From positions 37,606 to 101,605 of the forward strand of contig NZ_JNKW01000010.1 in assembly GCF_000702205.1 (NCBI RefSeq): 64,000 bases of DNA, in the 5' to 3' direction. Positions 1 to 7,639 of this stretch are shown here, piece by piece (position 1 is the stretch's first letter; each line of letters begins with the position of its first letter). The position numbers and the translations under genes were made by a program. The notes beneath the pieces were generated by a model that did not search any database, was not told the DNA's origin, and saw only the letters and a program-made list of their open reading frames with translations. Origin of the DNA: Lachnospira multipara LB2003. Its GTDB lineage: Bacteria; Bacillota; Clostridia; Lachnospirales; Lachnospiraceae.

Positions 1-2358
1 ATCTATTATTTCTGAATTAATATCACTAACTCCCTCTGCTCTAAGACAGCTATACTTAAATCCATTAATTCCTGAAATATTATCTATTGCTGTTATTGTT
101 ACTTCTGGCTTTGCTTTATAAAAGCCAAAACTAATTCCTTCAATCACCTTATCCAAAACACTAGTAGATAAACTAACCGATAAATTAGTTGGCGCACTTG
201 TATCTACAGTAAAATCATATTCATCATATTCCTTAGCCTTATTTCCAGCTAAATCGTAACACTCAATATTAAAGCTATAGTTAGCGTCTCCTGGATAATA
301 AATTGTTAGCTCATGTCTATCTCCATTATGTTTCCATTCAAGAATTTCATATAAGCTATCATCATCTAAATCATTACCTGCAAAATCCTTAGCAGTAATA
401 TCTATAAAAACATTATCCTCACTAAAATCATGCTCAATTACTGTAATCACAGCCTTTTGACTTTCATTATAATAATCTCTTAATTTATTATTGTTATCCT
501 CTATTCTATTAATTACATTTTTATTAGAATACTCTATGTTTAACTCTGGTCTTACAGTATCTATAATCATTTTATCTGACTTATAGTCCAGCATTTCATT
601 ATTACAAAGATCTGTATAATTAACTTCAAACTCATATTCTCCATCAAAAGAATGATCAGCGTTAACTAAAAGATTAACTATAGCTTCATGTTCTGTATCT
701 GAAATATCCTGCCAATCCGCTTTTAATCTCTTTTTATTACCCTTAGCATCCTTTAAATAAATCTCCACATCTTCCGAATTAAAATTCTTTTCTGTTATTG
801 TAAATTTCGCTGTTAAGTCGCTATTGTAATAATTTTTATCTCCTACTGTATTAGAAGCTTTAGTATATTCCACATCAGACATAAAAGGTCTAGTCTTATC
901 AATTACTACTGTTTCAGACTCATAAAAATCCATATCATTTCCTGATGGATCCTTATATGACATACTTATCTTATAACTTCCATCCTCTGTTAAATCTAGA
1001 CTGGCCTTATAATTATCTTCATCACTACTATCCTCTGTCCAATCTAAACTTTTACTTTCATAAACTCCATCATCCTTTTTTACACTTATCTTAACGTCAT
1101 CAGCGTAAAAATTAACTTCATGAATATTAAAATTAAAAGTCATATCATCATTAAAATAATGAGTATCATCCAGACTTTTTTCATATCCACCATTCTTTAA
1201 ACCGTAAGTCACACTTGGTACTGGATTAATAGTATCTATTACAAAAGCAGAATTATCATTATAATTTTTAGTTTTATTACCTGCCTTATCAACTGCCCTA
1301 ATTACTAAATTACCTCTTAACTGTTCTGCCTTATCAGACGGAATTGTTAAACAAGCGGTATACTTATTAGGATTACTAGAATCCTTACTTGCACTTACAG
1401 TTCCAGATAAAGATTCTATATTAGTCTTACTTGCTCCATCTTCACGCTTATATTCCCATTCAAAATAATCTACACCAGATTCATAATCATATGCTGATAA
1501 TTTTATCTCTACATCGCCATCATAAAATCTAATATCATCCTTTATATTAGCCTCAGGGAAATTTACAGATAAATTAGAAGGAGCAACTGTATCAATTTTT
1601 CCAATATCTAATTCCTGTTTTTTTGTTATTTCACCTGTTGTAACATTTCTTAAATAAATCTCTTTTTTGGCATTCTCACCTTGATCTTTAGCATAATTAT
1701 CACTAATTTCACCAAAAACGACTTTGTCTGAAAATTCAAGTTTATTCCCTTTCATTTCATCAGCCCTTATGATTTCATAGTTCTCATCTGGTTTAACAAT
1801 AACCACAGTATTATACCAATCATTTAAACCATTAGGCCCTGTAAGTTCTTCGTTTTCATTGTCATAAGAATAGAGTTTATAGTTAAACTCCTCTATATTG
1901 GCTAAACTAATATTTAAGCTATAACTTGCATTCATAGCCTCATAGCTACTTGCCTTATTCCACCAAGATGCTCTATAAGCTTCTAAATTAGCAGTTACAT
2001 TTATACTAAGTTTTTCATCATTACTCTCAATAGCATTAACAAGCTTTCCATAATCATTAATGGTTATTGTTCCCTTATTAGCATCTATTAAAAGGCCATA
2101 GCTTTCTGACTTATCTAGGCTATAAGTTAACTTAGATTTAATTTTGAAATTTTTTGCATTTAATTTATTAGTTGGAATATCTGCATTAGTCCCTAAAACA
2201 TAATCAACACTATCCTTTTCAAAAGCTATTAATAATTCATCTTTTATAGTATCTGCTTTAATGTCCATTATATACAAAGGCATTTCTGAAATTATTATTA
2301 ATATACACATTAAAAATGCCAATAGTTTCTTAGTTAATTTAAAGCTATCTTCCTTCAT
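1..2358 (-). CDS. Secreted Ig-like repeat surface protein (partial, C-terminus beyond window)
   Basis: The frame is open from an ATG at 2358 to the window edge, giving 786 codons with no stop, so the C-terminus is missing. The first 36 or so residues look like a signal peptide: charged MKEDSFKLTKK, then a hydrophobic stretch, then IKAD. The rest reads as tandem bacterial Ig-like modules of roughly 100 residues. Each ends in a (V/I)DT-x-x-P-type joint, and several carry the pattern YYNSDLTAKFTITEKNF, then an acidic strand, then a Y.D..GN turn. Such modules occur in cell-surface adhesins and stalk proteins. The anchor, or any enzymatic or binding head, would lie in the missing part. It is the last visible gene of the FHA/PP2C/kinase operon, 29 bases after the small membrane gene, so it is probably the surface output or sensor partner of that signalling set. 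The binding target is unknown. Confidence 0.8.
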   Translation of the reverse strand, partial: MKEDSFKLTKKLLAFLMCILIIISEMPLYIMDIKADTIKDELLIAFEKDSVDYVLGTNADIPTNKLNAKNFKIKSKLTYSLDKSESYGLLIDANKGTITINDYGKLVNAIESNDEKLSINVTANLEAYRASWWNKASSYEAMNASYSLNISLANIEEFNYKLYSYDNENEELTGPNGLNDWYNTVVIVKPDENYEIIRADEMKGNKLEFSDKVVFGEISDNYAKDQGENAKKEIYLRNVTTGEITKKQELDIGKIDTVAPSNLSVNFPEANIKDDIRFYDGDVEIKLSAYDYESGVDYFEWEYKREDGASKTNIESLSGTVSASKDSSNPNKYTACLTIPSDKAEQLRGNLVIRAVDKAGNKTKNYNDNSAFVIDTINPVPSVTYGLKNGGYEKSLDDTHYFNDDMTFNFNIHEVNFYADDVKISVKKDDGVYESKSLDWTEDSSDEDNYKASLDLTEDGSYKISMSYKDPSGNDMDFYESETVVIDKTRPFMSDVEYTKASNTVGDKNYYNSDLTAKFTITEKNFNSEDVEIYLKDAKGNKKRLKADWQDISDTEHEAIVNLLVNADHSFDGEYEFEVNYTDLCNNEMLDYKSDKMIIDTVRPELNIEYSNKNVINRIEDNNNKLRDYYNESQKAVITVIEHDFSEDNVFIDITAKDFAGNDLDDDSLYEILEWKHNGDRHELTIYYPGDANYSFNIECYDLAGNKAKEYDEYDFTVDTSAPTNLSVSLSTSVLDKVIEGISFGFYKAKPEVTITAIDNISGINGFKYSCLRAEGVSDINSEIID

Positions 2359-2387
2359 ATCTTTATTACTACCCTCGTTTTTTATTT

Positions 2388-2729
2388 TTATATTTTTTCT
2401 TTAGTATGAATTAACATCAAGGAGTCAATCATCTCTAATCCTTCATTATTATCTTCTTTTATCAAGCTTTGAGTTTCCTCTGTATCTAATAATTCACATG
2501 TTTCATTATCTTCATTTTCAATTTTTCTATAAGATAAATCTAAAACTTTTTTATGATTAATCTCATTATTATGTCTCATTAATTCAATTGTTTTTCTAGC
2601 ATTTCGTCCATTTAAATCTCCTATTAAATCAGGAATTTTAAAGACAACAAAAACAATTATAGTTAAAACAAAAAAGACAATTGCCAAAAGAAAAAATACT
2701 AGAGAAAATCTGTTTAAAATATCTGCCAT
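2388..2729 (-). CDS. Small single-span membrane protein of the kinase operon
   Basis: This 113-residue protein has one strong membrane segment (about residues 8-31, rich in F, L, I and V). A charged cytoplasmic or exposed tail follows, with many D, E and N residues. No family is recognised. Its ATG shares one base with the stop codon of the kinase gene (TAATG), so translation is probably coupled. A GGAG ribosome binding site sits about 12 bases upstream. The tail has several Thr residues next to acidic residues (for example ETCELLDTEETQS), which could be kinase substrates; that is inference only. A role as a small accessory subunit between the kinase and the Ig-like surface protein is suggested by position alone. 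Confidence 0.6.
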   Translation of the reverse strand: MADILNRFSLVFFLLAIVFFVLTIIVFVVFKIPDLIGDLNGRNARKTIELMRHNNEINHKKVLDLSYRKIENEDNETCELLDTEETQSLIKEDNNEGLEMIDSLMLIHTKEKI

Positions 2730-4414
2730 TAGTTTCTTTTCTCCTCTACACTTACATAACTCCTGTTAATTGCATCTAAAAACTCGTCTTGTTTACTTAG
2801 AATCTCATCTTGTAACCTAAGTGATTGTTCTTTTAAAACAGTAAGATTTTTACTTCTTTCATAGATTCTGTTATAAAGACTAATAACACTTTCCCTAGGA
2901 ACATTGACCTGAGCCATAAGATTTCTTTGATCATATAAAAACATAACCACGCCATTATAAAGTGTTAATTGATCATATGCATTAGAATCTGTCACTAACT
3001 CTATTGCCTCATCTATACTTGAAAACAATTCATCATAATTTTCCTTAGATGCCTCTTCAACACTAGTATTATTTAAAATGAATTTCTTATAAAATGAACA
3101 TATTAAATAATAACTATCTGAAATTGTCTGTTTATCAAAACTAGTTTGATTCTTATAATTAGCCTCAAAAAATGGATATGCCTTTTGAACTCTAGTTGCA
3201 AAACTATAACCTCCATTATTATTATCTGTATAGTAATTAAAGTAGAGCATTCCAATCATATAATTTAATCTTGATACTTCCTTAGACCTAATATCTAACT
3301 TATCTTTATTGGCATTATAAATAGCTAAAAATTCATCGTTTTGCTCTTTACTAAACCTTCCTTCATCTTGATAAGCTTCAACTAGTTTTATATATGCATC
3401 AACCCTAGATGGATAGATCTTAATTGCAGCTTTGTAATTACTAATCTTATCCTCAAAAGAACTTGCTGTTGATGTTGAAACTAATAAATCATAATCGCCA
3501 TTGTTAATATTTCTAGCACTTATCTTAGTAACAAGTCCTAAAAGCAAGAAAACAACTGTAGCAAGACATAATGATATAAACAATCTTAACTTTCTTTTTT
3601 GCTTTCTTTTATAATCCTTAGTAATTAACTCTGGGTGTTCTAAATCATATAAAAGATCATTACAGTTTTGATATCTATGTTCGGGTGCTGGAGAAACACA
3701 CTTGTCAATAATTAACTCCATACCTTCTGATATCTCAGGATTCCACATCCTTACAGGAGCATAACTTTCACCCCTTCTTGGATCTATTCCTGTAAGTAAA
3801 TGATGCATTGTCATTCCTAGAGCATAAATATCTGATCTAGCATCAGTTTGACCACTATACTGCTCTGGTGGTGCATAACCCTTAGTTCCTAAAACCGTAG
3901 TATCAGATAAACTTTCTTCCTTATACTCTCTAGCAATACCAAAATCTATGATTTTAATGTTACCTTCCGGTTTTAACATAACATTAGCCGGTTTCATGTC
4001 TCTATATATAATAGGCGGTTTTTGTTGGTGAAGATATGATAAAGCATCACAAAGCTGTTTTGCCCACTCTAACACTAACTCTTCTGATTGTGGCCCCTGT
4101 TCTAATAAAATCTTATCTAGTGATTCACCTTCGATATAATCCATTACAACATAAATAGTCACTCCATTATCAATAATATCTACAATTCTAGGCAGTGCAG
4201 GATGATCTAATCTCTTCATAAGATTAGCTTCCGCAAGCAAACTATTAACAACAATTTCATCATTTTTCCCAGTTTTACTTTTTCGGATTTCTTTAATTGC
4301 CCACTGCTTATTAAGATGAGTATCCATTGCTAAATAAACGACAGACATTCCGCCCTTACCTATCTGTGTAAGAATTTTATATTTTCCATCAATAACAGAA
4401 CCAATATTAGCCAC
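2729..4414 (-). CDS. Transmembrane serine/threonine protein kinase (Hanks type, no PASTA domains)
   Basis: This 561-residue protein starts at GTG (4414), seven bases after AGGAGGTG. The N-terminal kinase domain (about 10-260) is complete: glycine loop GKGGMS (19-24), catalytic lysine in AIKEI (K41), YRDMKPANVM catalytic loop (D139), DFG (157-159) and the activation-segment end GTKGYAPPEQ (176-185). All key residues are intact, so it should be active. One membrane span follows at about 278-297. The outer part (300-561) has no PASTA repeats. Instead it looks helical and TPR-like, with a first pair of helices around YKAAIKIYPSRVDAY. It therefore differs from PrkC/PknB peptidoglycan sensors and probably senses a protein or another ligand. 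It sits between the PP2C phosphatase and the small membrane gene, with 11 bases separating it from the phosphatase stop. Confidence 0.9.
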   Translation of the reverse strand: MANIGSVIDGKYKILTQIGKGGMSVVYLAMDTHLNKQWAIKEIRKSKTGKNDEIVVNSLLAEANLMKRLDHPALPRIVDIIDNGVTIYVVMDYIEGESLDKILLEQGPQSEELVLEWAKQLCDALSYLHQQKPPIIYRDMKPANVMLKPEGNIKIIDFGIAREYKEESLSDTTVLGTKGYAPPEQYSGQTDARSDIYALGMTMHHLLTGIDPRRGESYAPVRMWNPEISEGMELIIDKCVSPAPEHRYQNCNDLLYDLEHPELITKDYKRKQKRKLRLFISLCLATVVFLLLGLVTKISARNINNGDYDLLVSTSTASSFEDKISNYKAAIKIYPSRVDAYIKLVEAYQDEGRFSKEQNDEFLAIYNANKDKLDIRSKEVSRLNYMIGMLYFNYYTDNNNGGYSFATRVQKAYPFFEANYKNQTSFDKQTISDSYYLICSFYKKFILNNTSVEEASKENYDELFSSIDEAIELVTDSNAYDQLTLYNGVVMFLYDQRNLMAQVNVPRESVISLYNRIYERSKNLTVLKEQSLRLQDEILSKQDEFLDAINRSYVSVEEKRN

Positions 4415-4425
4415 AATCTCACCTC

Positions 4426-5187
4426 CTATTCTGCCTTAATAAGAATCGCTGAAATATTATCTTTTTCCATACGCTTCTTAACTAATTCTATTAAGTACTC
4501 TAGTCTATTAGCCATTTCCTTCTTGCCTTTTAATTCTTCAATTGCCAAATATTCTAGCATCTCTGCCTCAGTTAATTCGTGTCTAAAACCATCTGAGCAA
4601 AGTAGATATACACCTGATTTAATTATTCCAGTTTTTAGCTCTGCCCTTAGATTCTTAGATGCACCCACACACTGTAAAAGCATATTTCTTCGCTTATCTT
4701 TTTTTGCTTCACTAGGGCTTAACCTTCCGCTTCTTATTTCTCTTTCAATAAAAGTATGGTCAGTAGTTAACTGTTTTATATAACTATCTATATAATATAA
4801 ACGCGTATCACCTACATGAACCAATAAATAGTCATTATCAACAAACAAAATTCCTGTAAATGTTGTTCCCATAGAAATAGATTTTTCCTTAGAATAACTA
4901 AGCATTTGCTTATTTATTTCCTCAAGCATATCTTCCCATTCTTTAGCAATAGCATTAAGATTTAAATCATTTAATCTGAATGTTATTTTTTTGTCAAACC
5001 ATTCACAAAATTTTTTTACAACAGCTCCACTTGCTAGCTCTCCTTTTTCTAGTCCGCCCATGCCATCACATATGATAGCCATTACTATCTCTGCACCTTT
5101 ATATCTAGCATGTTTATATAATAAGCTGTCTTGATTTACCTTTTTTATTATTCCCTTATCTGTTTTAGCTACAACTCTAAAATTCAT
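4426..5187 (-). CDS. PP2C-family serine/threonine phosphatase
   Basis: This 253-residue protein should remove phosphate from Ser/Thr targets of the neighbouring kinase. PP2C metal-site motifs are visible in order: KGIIKKVNQDS (D20), ICDGMGG (D41), HVGDTRLYY (about 125-132), TTDHTF (141-146), LLCSDG (D199) and KDNIS (D243). Length and motif order match stand-alone soluble PP2C proteins (PrpC/Stp type). No signal peptide or membrane span is seen, so it acts in the cytoplasm. It lies between the FHA gene and the kinase with short gaps of 15 and 11 bases, the usual arrangement of a kinase-phosphatase pair in one transcript. Confidence 0.92.
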   Translation of the reverse strand: MNFRVVAKTDKGIIKKVNQDSLLYKHARYKGAEIVMAIICDGMGGLEKGELASGAVVKKFCEWFDKKITFRLNDLNLNAIAKEWEDMLEEINKQMLSYSKEKSISMGTTFTGILFVDNDYLLVHVGDTRLYYIDSYIKQLTTDHTFIEREIRSGRLSPSEAKKDKRRNMLLQCVGASKNLRAELKTGIIKSGVYLLCSDGFRHELTEAEMLEYLAIEELKGKKEMANRLEYLIELVKKRMEKDNISAILIKAE

Positions 5188-5202
5188 AACACTAACCCTT
5201 TA

Positions 5203-6294
5203 TTAAACTCTAAATTCAAATTCTTCATTAGCTAATTTTATTATATCCATATCATGAATTTCGTATTCTTCATTAGCTGCTATTAAATTACCATTCACAT
5301 ATGTTCCATTTTTAGAGCCTAAATCTAAAATATAATAGTTTCCTGCTCTAGTAATAATCTGAGCATGCTTTCTACTAACCATATTATTATCTAAAACACA
5401 ATAATCAGAATAACTTCTTTCTTTACCAATTCTAAAATCTTCCTTATTAATTTCAAATACGTTATCTGTGCTGATTCTTCGCATCTTAGCATAGTTGACT
5501 CTAACTTCTTTTAAATCTAATAAACCTGTAACCTCTTCATCTATTAATAAGCCTGTAGCCTCTTCATCATAATCATTAAGAAGTCCTGTGGCTTCATCAT
5601 CTAATAAGCCTGTTAACTCTTCATAATTATCTAATTGGCTAATTTTTTTTCCATTTTCTTCTTTTCCTTCGTAATGTTCATAATAATGCTTAGGCTTATC
5701 TGTCATAAAACCACTCTGCCCTGCATTATGTCTCTTTATTGTATTAACAATAGTTCTATCTTCCCTCGTTATGAAATTTTCAATTTTACTGATATCAAAT
5801 GCCGATAAAGAATTAAGATAATAAACAAATCTTGATATATAATCCATATCTTTTTCATGCATAGGTTTTGCTGCATAAATGATCTGTTCTAGAAATCCCA
5901 TCAGATTTACTGCTTTATCTCCACCATCAAGCGGTAAGTAAATAAACTGCATCTCTTTTGTAGTTTCATTAATATAAACATGTCGAATATCCCAAACCAC
6001 GCAAGACAAACTTAAAGCATTTGCTTTTATCTTCTCGCTAATATCTAAAACTTGTTCTATCATAAAGAAGAAATCATGTTTTGATACTTCTTGCTTTAAG
6101 CGTTCTTGTAAGCTTATAGCAACAGGTCCGTAATACTCTATTGATCTTTTCTTAATTATCTTAATCTTTAAAAGACCTCTTAGATTTTTTCTTGAAAAGA
6201 AATCTAATGATACATCATTAATTCTTTCAGAAAAGGACAAAGAAGCTTTTAAATTAAGCTGACAGTTTCTAGTTTTAGCTTTAAACTTTGCCAT
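5203..6294 (-). CDS. FHA-domain protein with four TGLL phospho-threonine-like repeats
   Basis: The start is placed at the ATG at 6294, where GGAGAG lies four bases upstream; the longer frame to 6345 has no such site. The protein is 363 residues. Residues about 1-200 form a globular region like the N-terminal domain paired with FHA in many clostridial proteins (DUF6382-like, recalled with moderate certainty). A charged linker carries four E-x-x-TGLL or E-x-TGLL copies with Thr at 228, 236, 247 and 256. The FHA domain follows (about 287-358) with the RIG, SRKH and NGT motifs that bind phospho-threonine. FHA domains often prefer pThr with an aliphatic residue at +3, which TGLL supplies. By analogy with GarA/OdhI, the kinase may phosphorylate these Thr residues and the FHA domain may then bind them in cis or trans. 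It is the first gene after the invertible promoter. Confidence 0.85.
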   Translation of the reverse strand: MAKFKAKTRNCQLNLKASLSFSERINDVSLDFFSRKNLRGLLKIKIIKKRSIEYYGPVAISLQERLKQEVSKHDFFFMIEQVLDISEKIKANALSLSCVVWDIRHVYINETTKEMQFIYLPLDGGDKAVNLMGFLEQIIYAAKPMHEKDMDYISRFVYYLNSLSAFDISKIENFITREDRTIVNTIKRHNAGQSGFMTDKPKHYYEHYEGKEENGKKISQLDNYEELTGLLDDEATGLLNDYDEEATGLLIDEEVTGLLDLKEVRVNYAKMRRISTDNVFEINKEDFRIGKERSYSDYCVLDNNMVSRKHAQIITRAGNYYILDLGSKNGTYVNGNLIAANEEYEIHDMDIIKLANEEFEFRV

Positions 6295-6355
6295 ATTACT
6301 CTCCGTTTTAATATGTTTAATCTTTAATATAAACATATATATCATAATTATCTAT

Positions 6356-6387
6356 AATCTTGCGTAGAACTATCAGTTCTTAACCAA
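6356..6387. repeat. Left inverted repeat of the invertible cassette
   Basis: Exact reverse complement of 7483-7514 over 32 bases. The core AGAACT-ATC-AGTTCT is itself a dyad with 6-bp arms and a 3-bp centre, like a pair of recombinase half-sites. It lies in the 5' leader of the FHA operon, between the promoter and the FHA start. Confidence 0.95.
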
Positions 6388-6406
6388 TGAGCACACAAGT
6401 GTTTGT

Positions 6407-6435
6407 AGTTTACCAAACTAAAATATATATGTCAA
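6407..6435 (-). promoter_or_regulatory. Consensus promoter inside the invertible segment, reading toward the FHA operon
   Basis: On the minus strand, TTGACA (6435-6430) and TAAACT (6412-6407) are separated by exactly 17 bases. Transcription should begin near 6400, run through the left inverted repeat (6387-6356) and reach the FHA start at 6294. A dyad, TAGTTTACCAAACTA (6406-6420), covers the -10 box and could be an operator or an accessory recombinase site. Confidence 0.75.
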
Positions 6436-6521
6436 CTAATGAAATGAAAGATTATTAAATGTTTGGATTTGGAATTATGTAGAATTTCATACAAATATCA
6501 TATAAATACATAGGAGGTCAT

Positions 6522-7490
6522 ATGAACGAAGAATTAATACAATACAAAAGAGAAATTACAATAAAGGATTTATTGGAACAATGGCTAAGGAATAAGGAAT
6601 ATCAGCTTAAAAAATCTACAATTCTAAAATATAAAAACATAATTAATCTACATATAATCCCTGAGATTGGTGATGTTAAATTAGAAGAAATAACATTTAA
6701 TACTATCAACCAATTTCTGTATAATAAAAGTCTTACTGGCAGAATAAATGATAACAAAAACCTAAGTAAATCCTATATAAAAACCATGGCTATCATTCTT
6801 TCATCAGCTATAAACTATGCAATTCTTTATGGTTTAACTAAACCTCTTGTAGGAAAAATTATTAAACCCTCCATAACAAACTCCAAGATAATAGCTTTAA
6901 CTAAAGAAGAACAATATAAATTAGAAAAGCATTTATCTAAATGTAAAGATAATACCGAATTAGCCATTATAATAGCTCTTAATACAGGTTTAAGAATAGG
7001 CGAGATTTGCGCATTAAGTTGGGCTGATATAGACTTAAATAAGGATATTCTTCATGTAAAAAATTCTGTCATTCGTATAGAAGATTCTTCAAATAATAAA
7101 AGCTCTAAAACTAAACTAATTATTGATCTGCCTAAATCTAAGCATTCTATTCGAGATATTCCTATAACAAGTAAATTAAAAGAGTATCTATTAAAATATT
7201 ACGTTCACAACAAATACGATTATGTCTTAACAAATTCTAATGAATTTTTAAGCCCAAGAACTTTAGAATATAGATTTCATAGCTTCTTAAAAAAATCTGG
7301 AATTAAAAACTTTAATTTCCATATTCTTAGACATACTTTTGCCACAAGATGTATAGAATGTGATGTTGATATTAAGACATTAAGTGAAATAATGGGCCAT
7401 GCCAGTGTGAATATTACGCTTAATAATTATGTGCATCCTTCTTTTGAAAATAAAAGACATCAGCTTGAAAAGCTGGATAATTTTGGTTAA
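6522..7490 (+). CDS. Tyrosine recombinase (phage-integrase family), probable DNA invertase
   Basis: This 322-residue protein starts at an ATG with AGGAGG four bases upstream. It has an N-terminal SAM-like core-binding region (about 12-110) and a C-terminal catalytic domain. The full set of active residues is present: R158 in NTGLRIGE, K205 in LPKSKHSIR, H267 and R270 in HILRH, H293 in MGHAS and nucleophile Y303 in NNYVHP. Unlike integrases of mobile islands, it has no excisionase, cargo or tRNA target beside it. Instead it lies alone between perfect 32-bp inverted repeats, and its last codons form part of the right repeat. The likely job is inversion of its own segment and hence switching of the promoter at 6407-6435. 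It could still be a relict integrase that happens to be flanked by repeats. Confidence 0.9.
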   Translation: MNEELIQYKREITIKDLLEQWLRNKEYQLKKSTILKYKNIINLHIIPEIGDVKLEEITFNTINQFLYNKSLTGRINDNKNLSKSYIKTMAIILSSAINYAILYGLTKPLVGKIIKPSITNSKIIALTKEEQYKLEKHLSKCKDNTELAIIIALNTGLRIGEICALSWADIDLNKDILHVKNSVIRIEDSSNNKSSKTKLIIDLPKSKHSIRDIPITSKLKEYLLKYYVHNKYDYVLTNSNEFLSPRTLEYRFHSFLKKSGIKNFNFHILRHTFATRCIECDVDIKTLSEIMGHASVNITLNNYVHPSFENKRHQLEKLDNFG

Positions 7491-7514
7491 GAACTGATAG
7501 TTCTACGCAAGATT
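7483..7514. repeat. Right inverted repeat of the invertible cassette
   Basis: Exact reverse complement of 6356-6387. It includes the last two bases of a Phe codon, the Gly codon and the stop of the recombinase, so the coding end is regenerated in either orientation. Outside the 32 bp the two flanks match only loosely. Confidence 0.95.
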
Positions 7515-7545
7515 TAAAATCTAGATTATCATAAATGTTATTTAT

Positions 7546-7580
7546 AAAAACGCCTTCATCCCTTAGGATGAAGGCGTTTT
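7546..7580. terminator. Bidirectional terminator outside the invertible cassette
   Basis: A perfect 10-bp stem, CGCCTTCATC/GATGAAGGCG, with a 6-base loop has A-tract and T-tract flanks. It ends metY transcripts from the right and recombinase transcripts from the left. It would also block the cassette promoter in the inverted state. Confidence 0.88.
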
Positions 7581-7639
7581 ACATACACATATTATTTATA
7601 AAACTTTGCTTAGTTTGTTTGTTTTTTTTCTAAAAACAA

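Larger units (their letters stand above)
6356..7514. mobile_element. Invertible cassette: recombinase gene plus outward promoter, bounded by 32-bp inverted repeats
   Basis: A perfect 32-bp inverted repeat (6356-6387 and 7483-7514) encloses a tyrosine recombinase gene and a leftward consensus promoter (6407-6435). No cargo or second gene lies inside. The right repeat begins two bases into the TTT codon of the recombinase, which is followed by GGT TAA. Inversion would therefore leave the recombinase reading frame unchanged. In the present orientation the promoter fires left into the FHA/PP2C/kinase/Ig operon. After inversion it would fire right into the terminator at 7546-7580, and the recombinase gene would end 85 bases before the FHA start. 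Inversion has not been observed here; it is inferred from the architecture. Confidence 0.8.

Noticed and set aside
6356..7514. Integrase as part of an integrative element with att sites
   Set aside because: The flanking repeats are inverted, not direct, there is no cargo or excisionase, and no tRNA or gene target is split. Inversion explains the layout better than integration.
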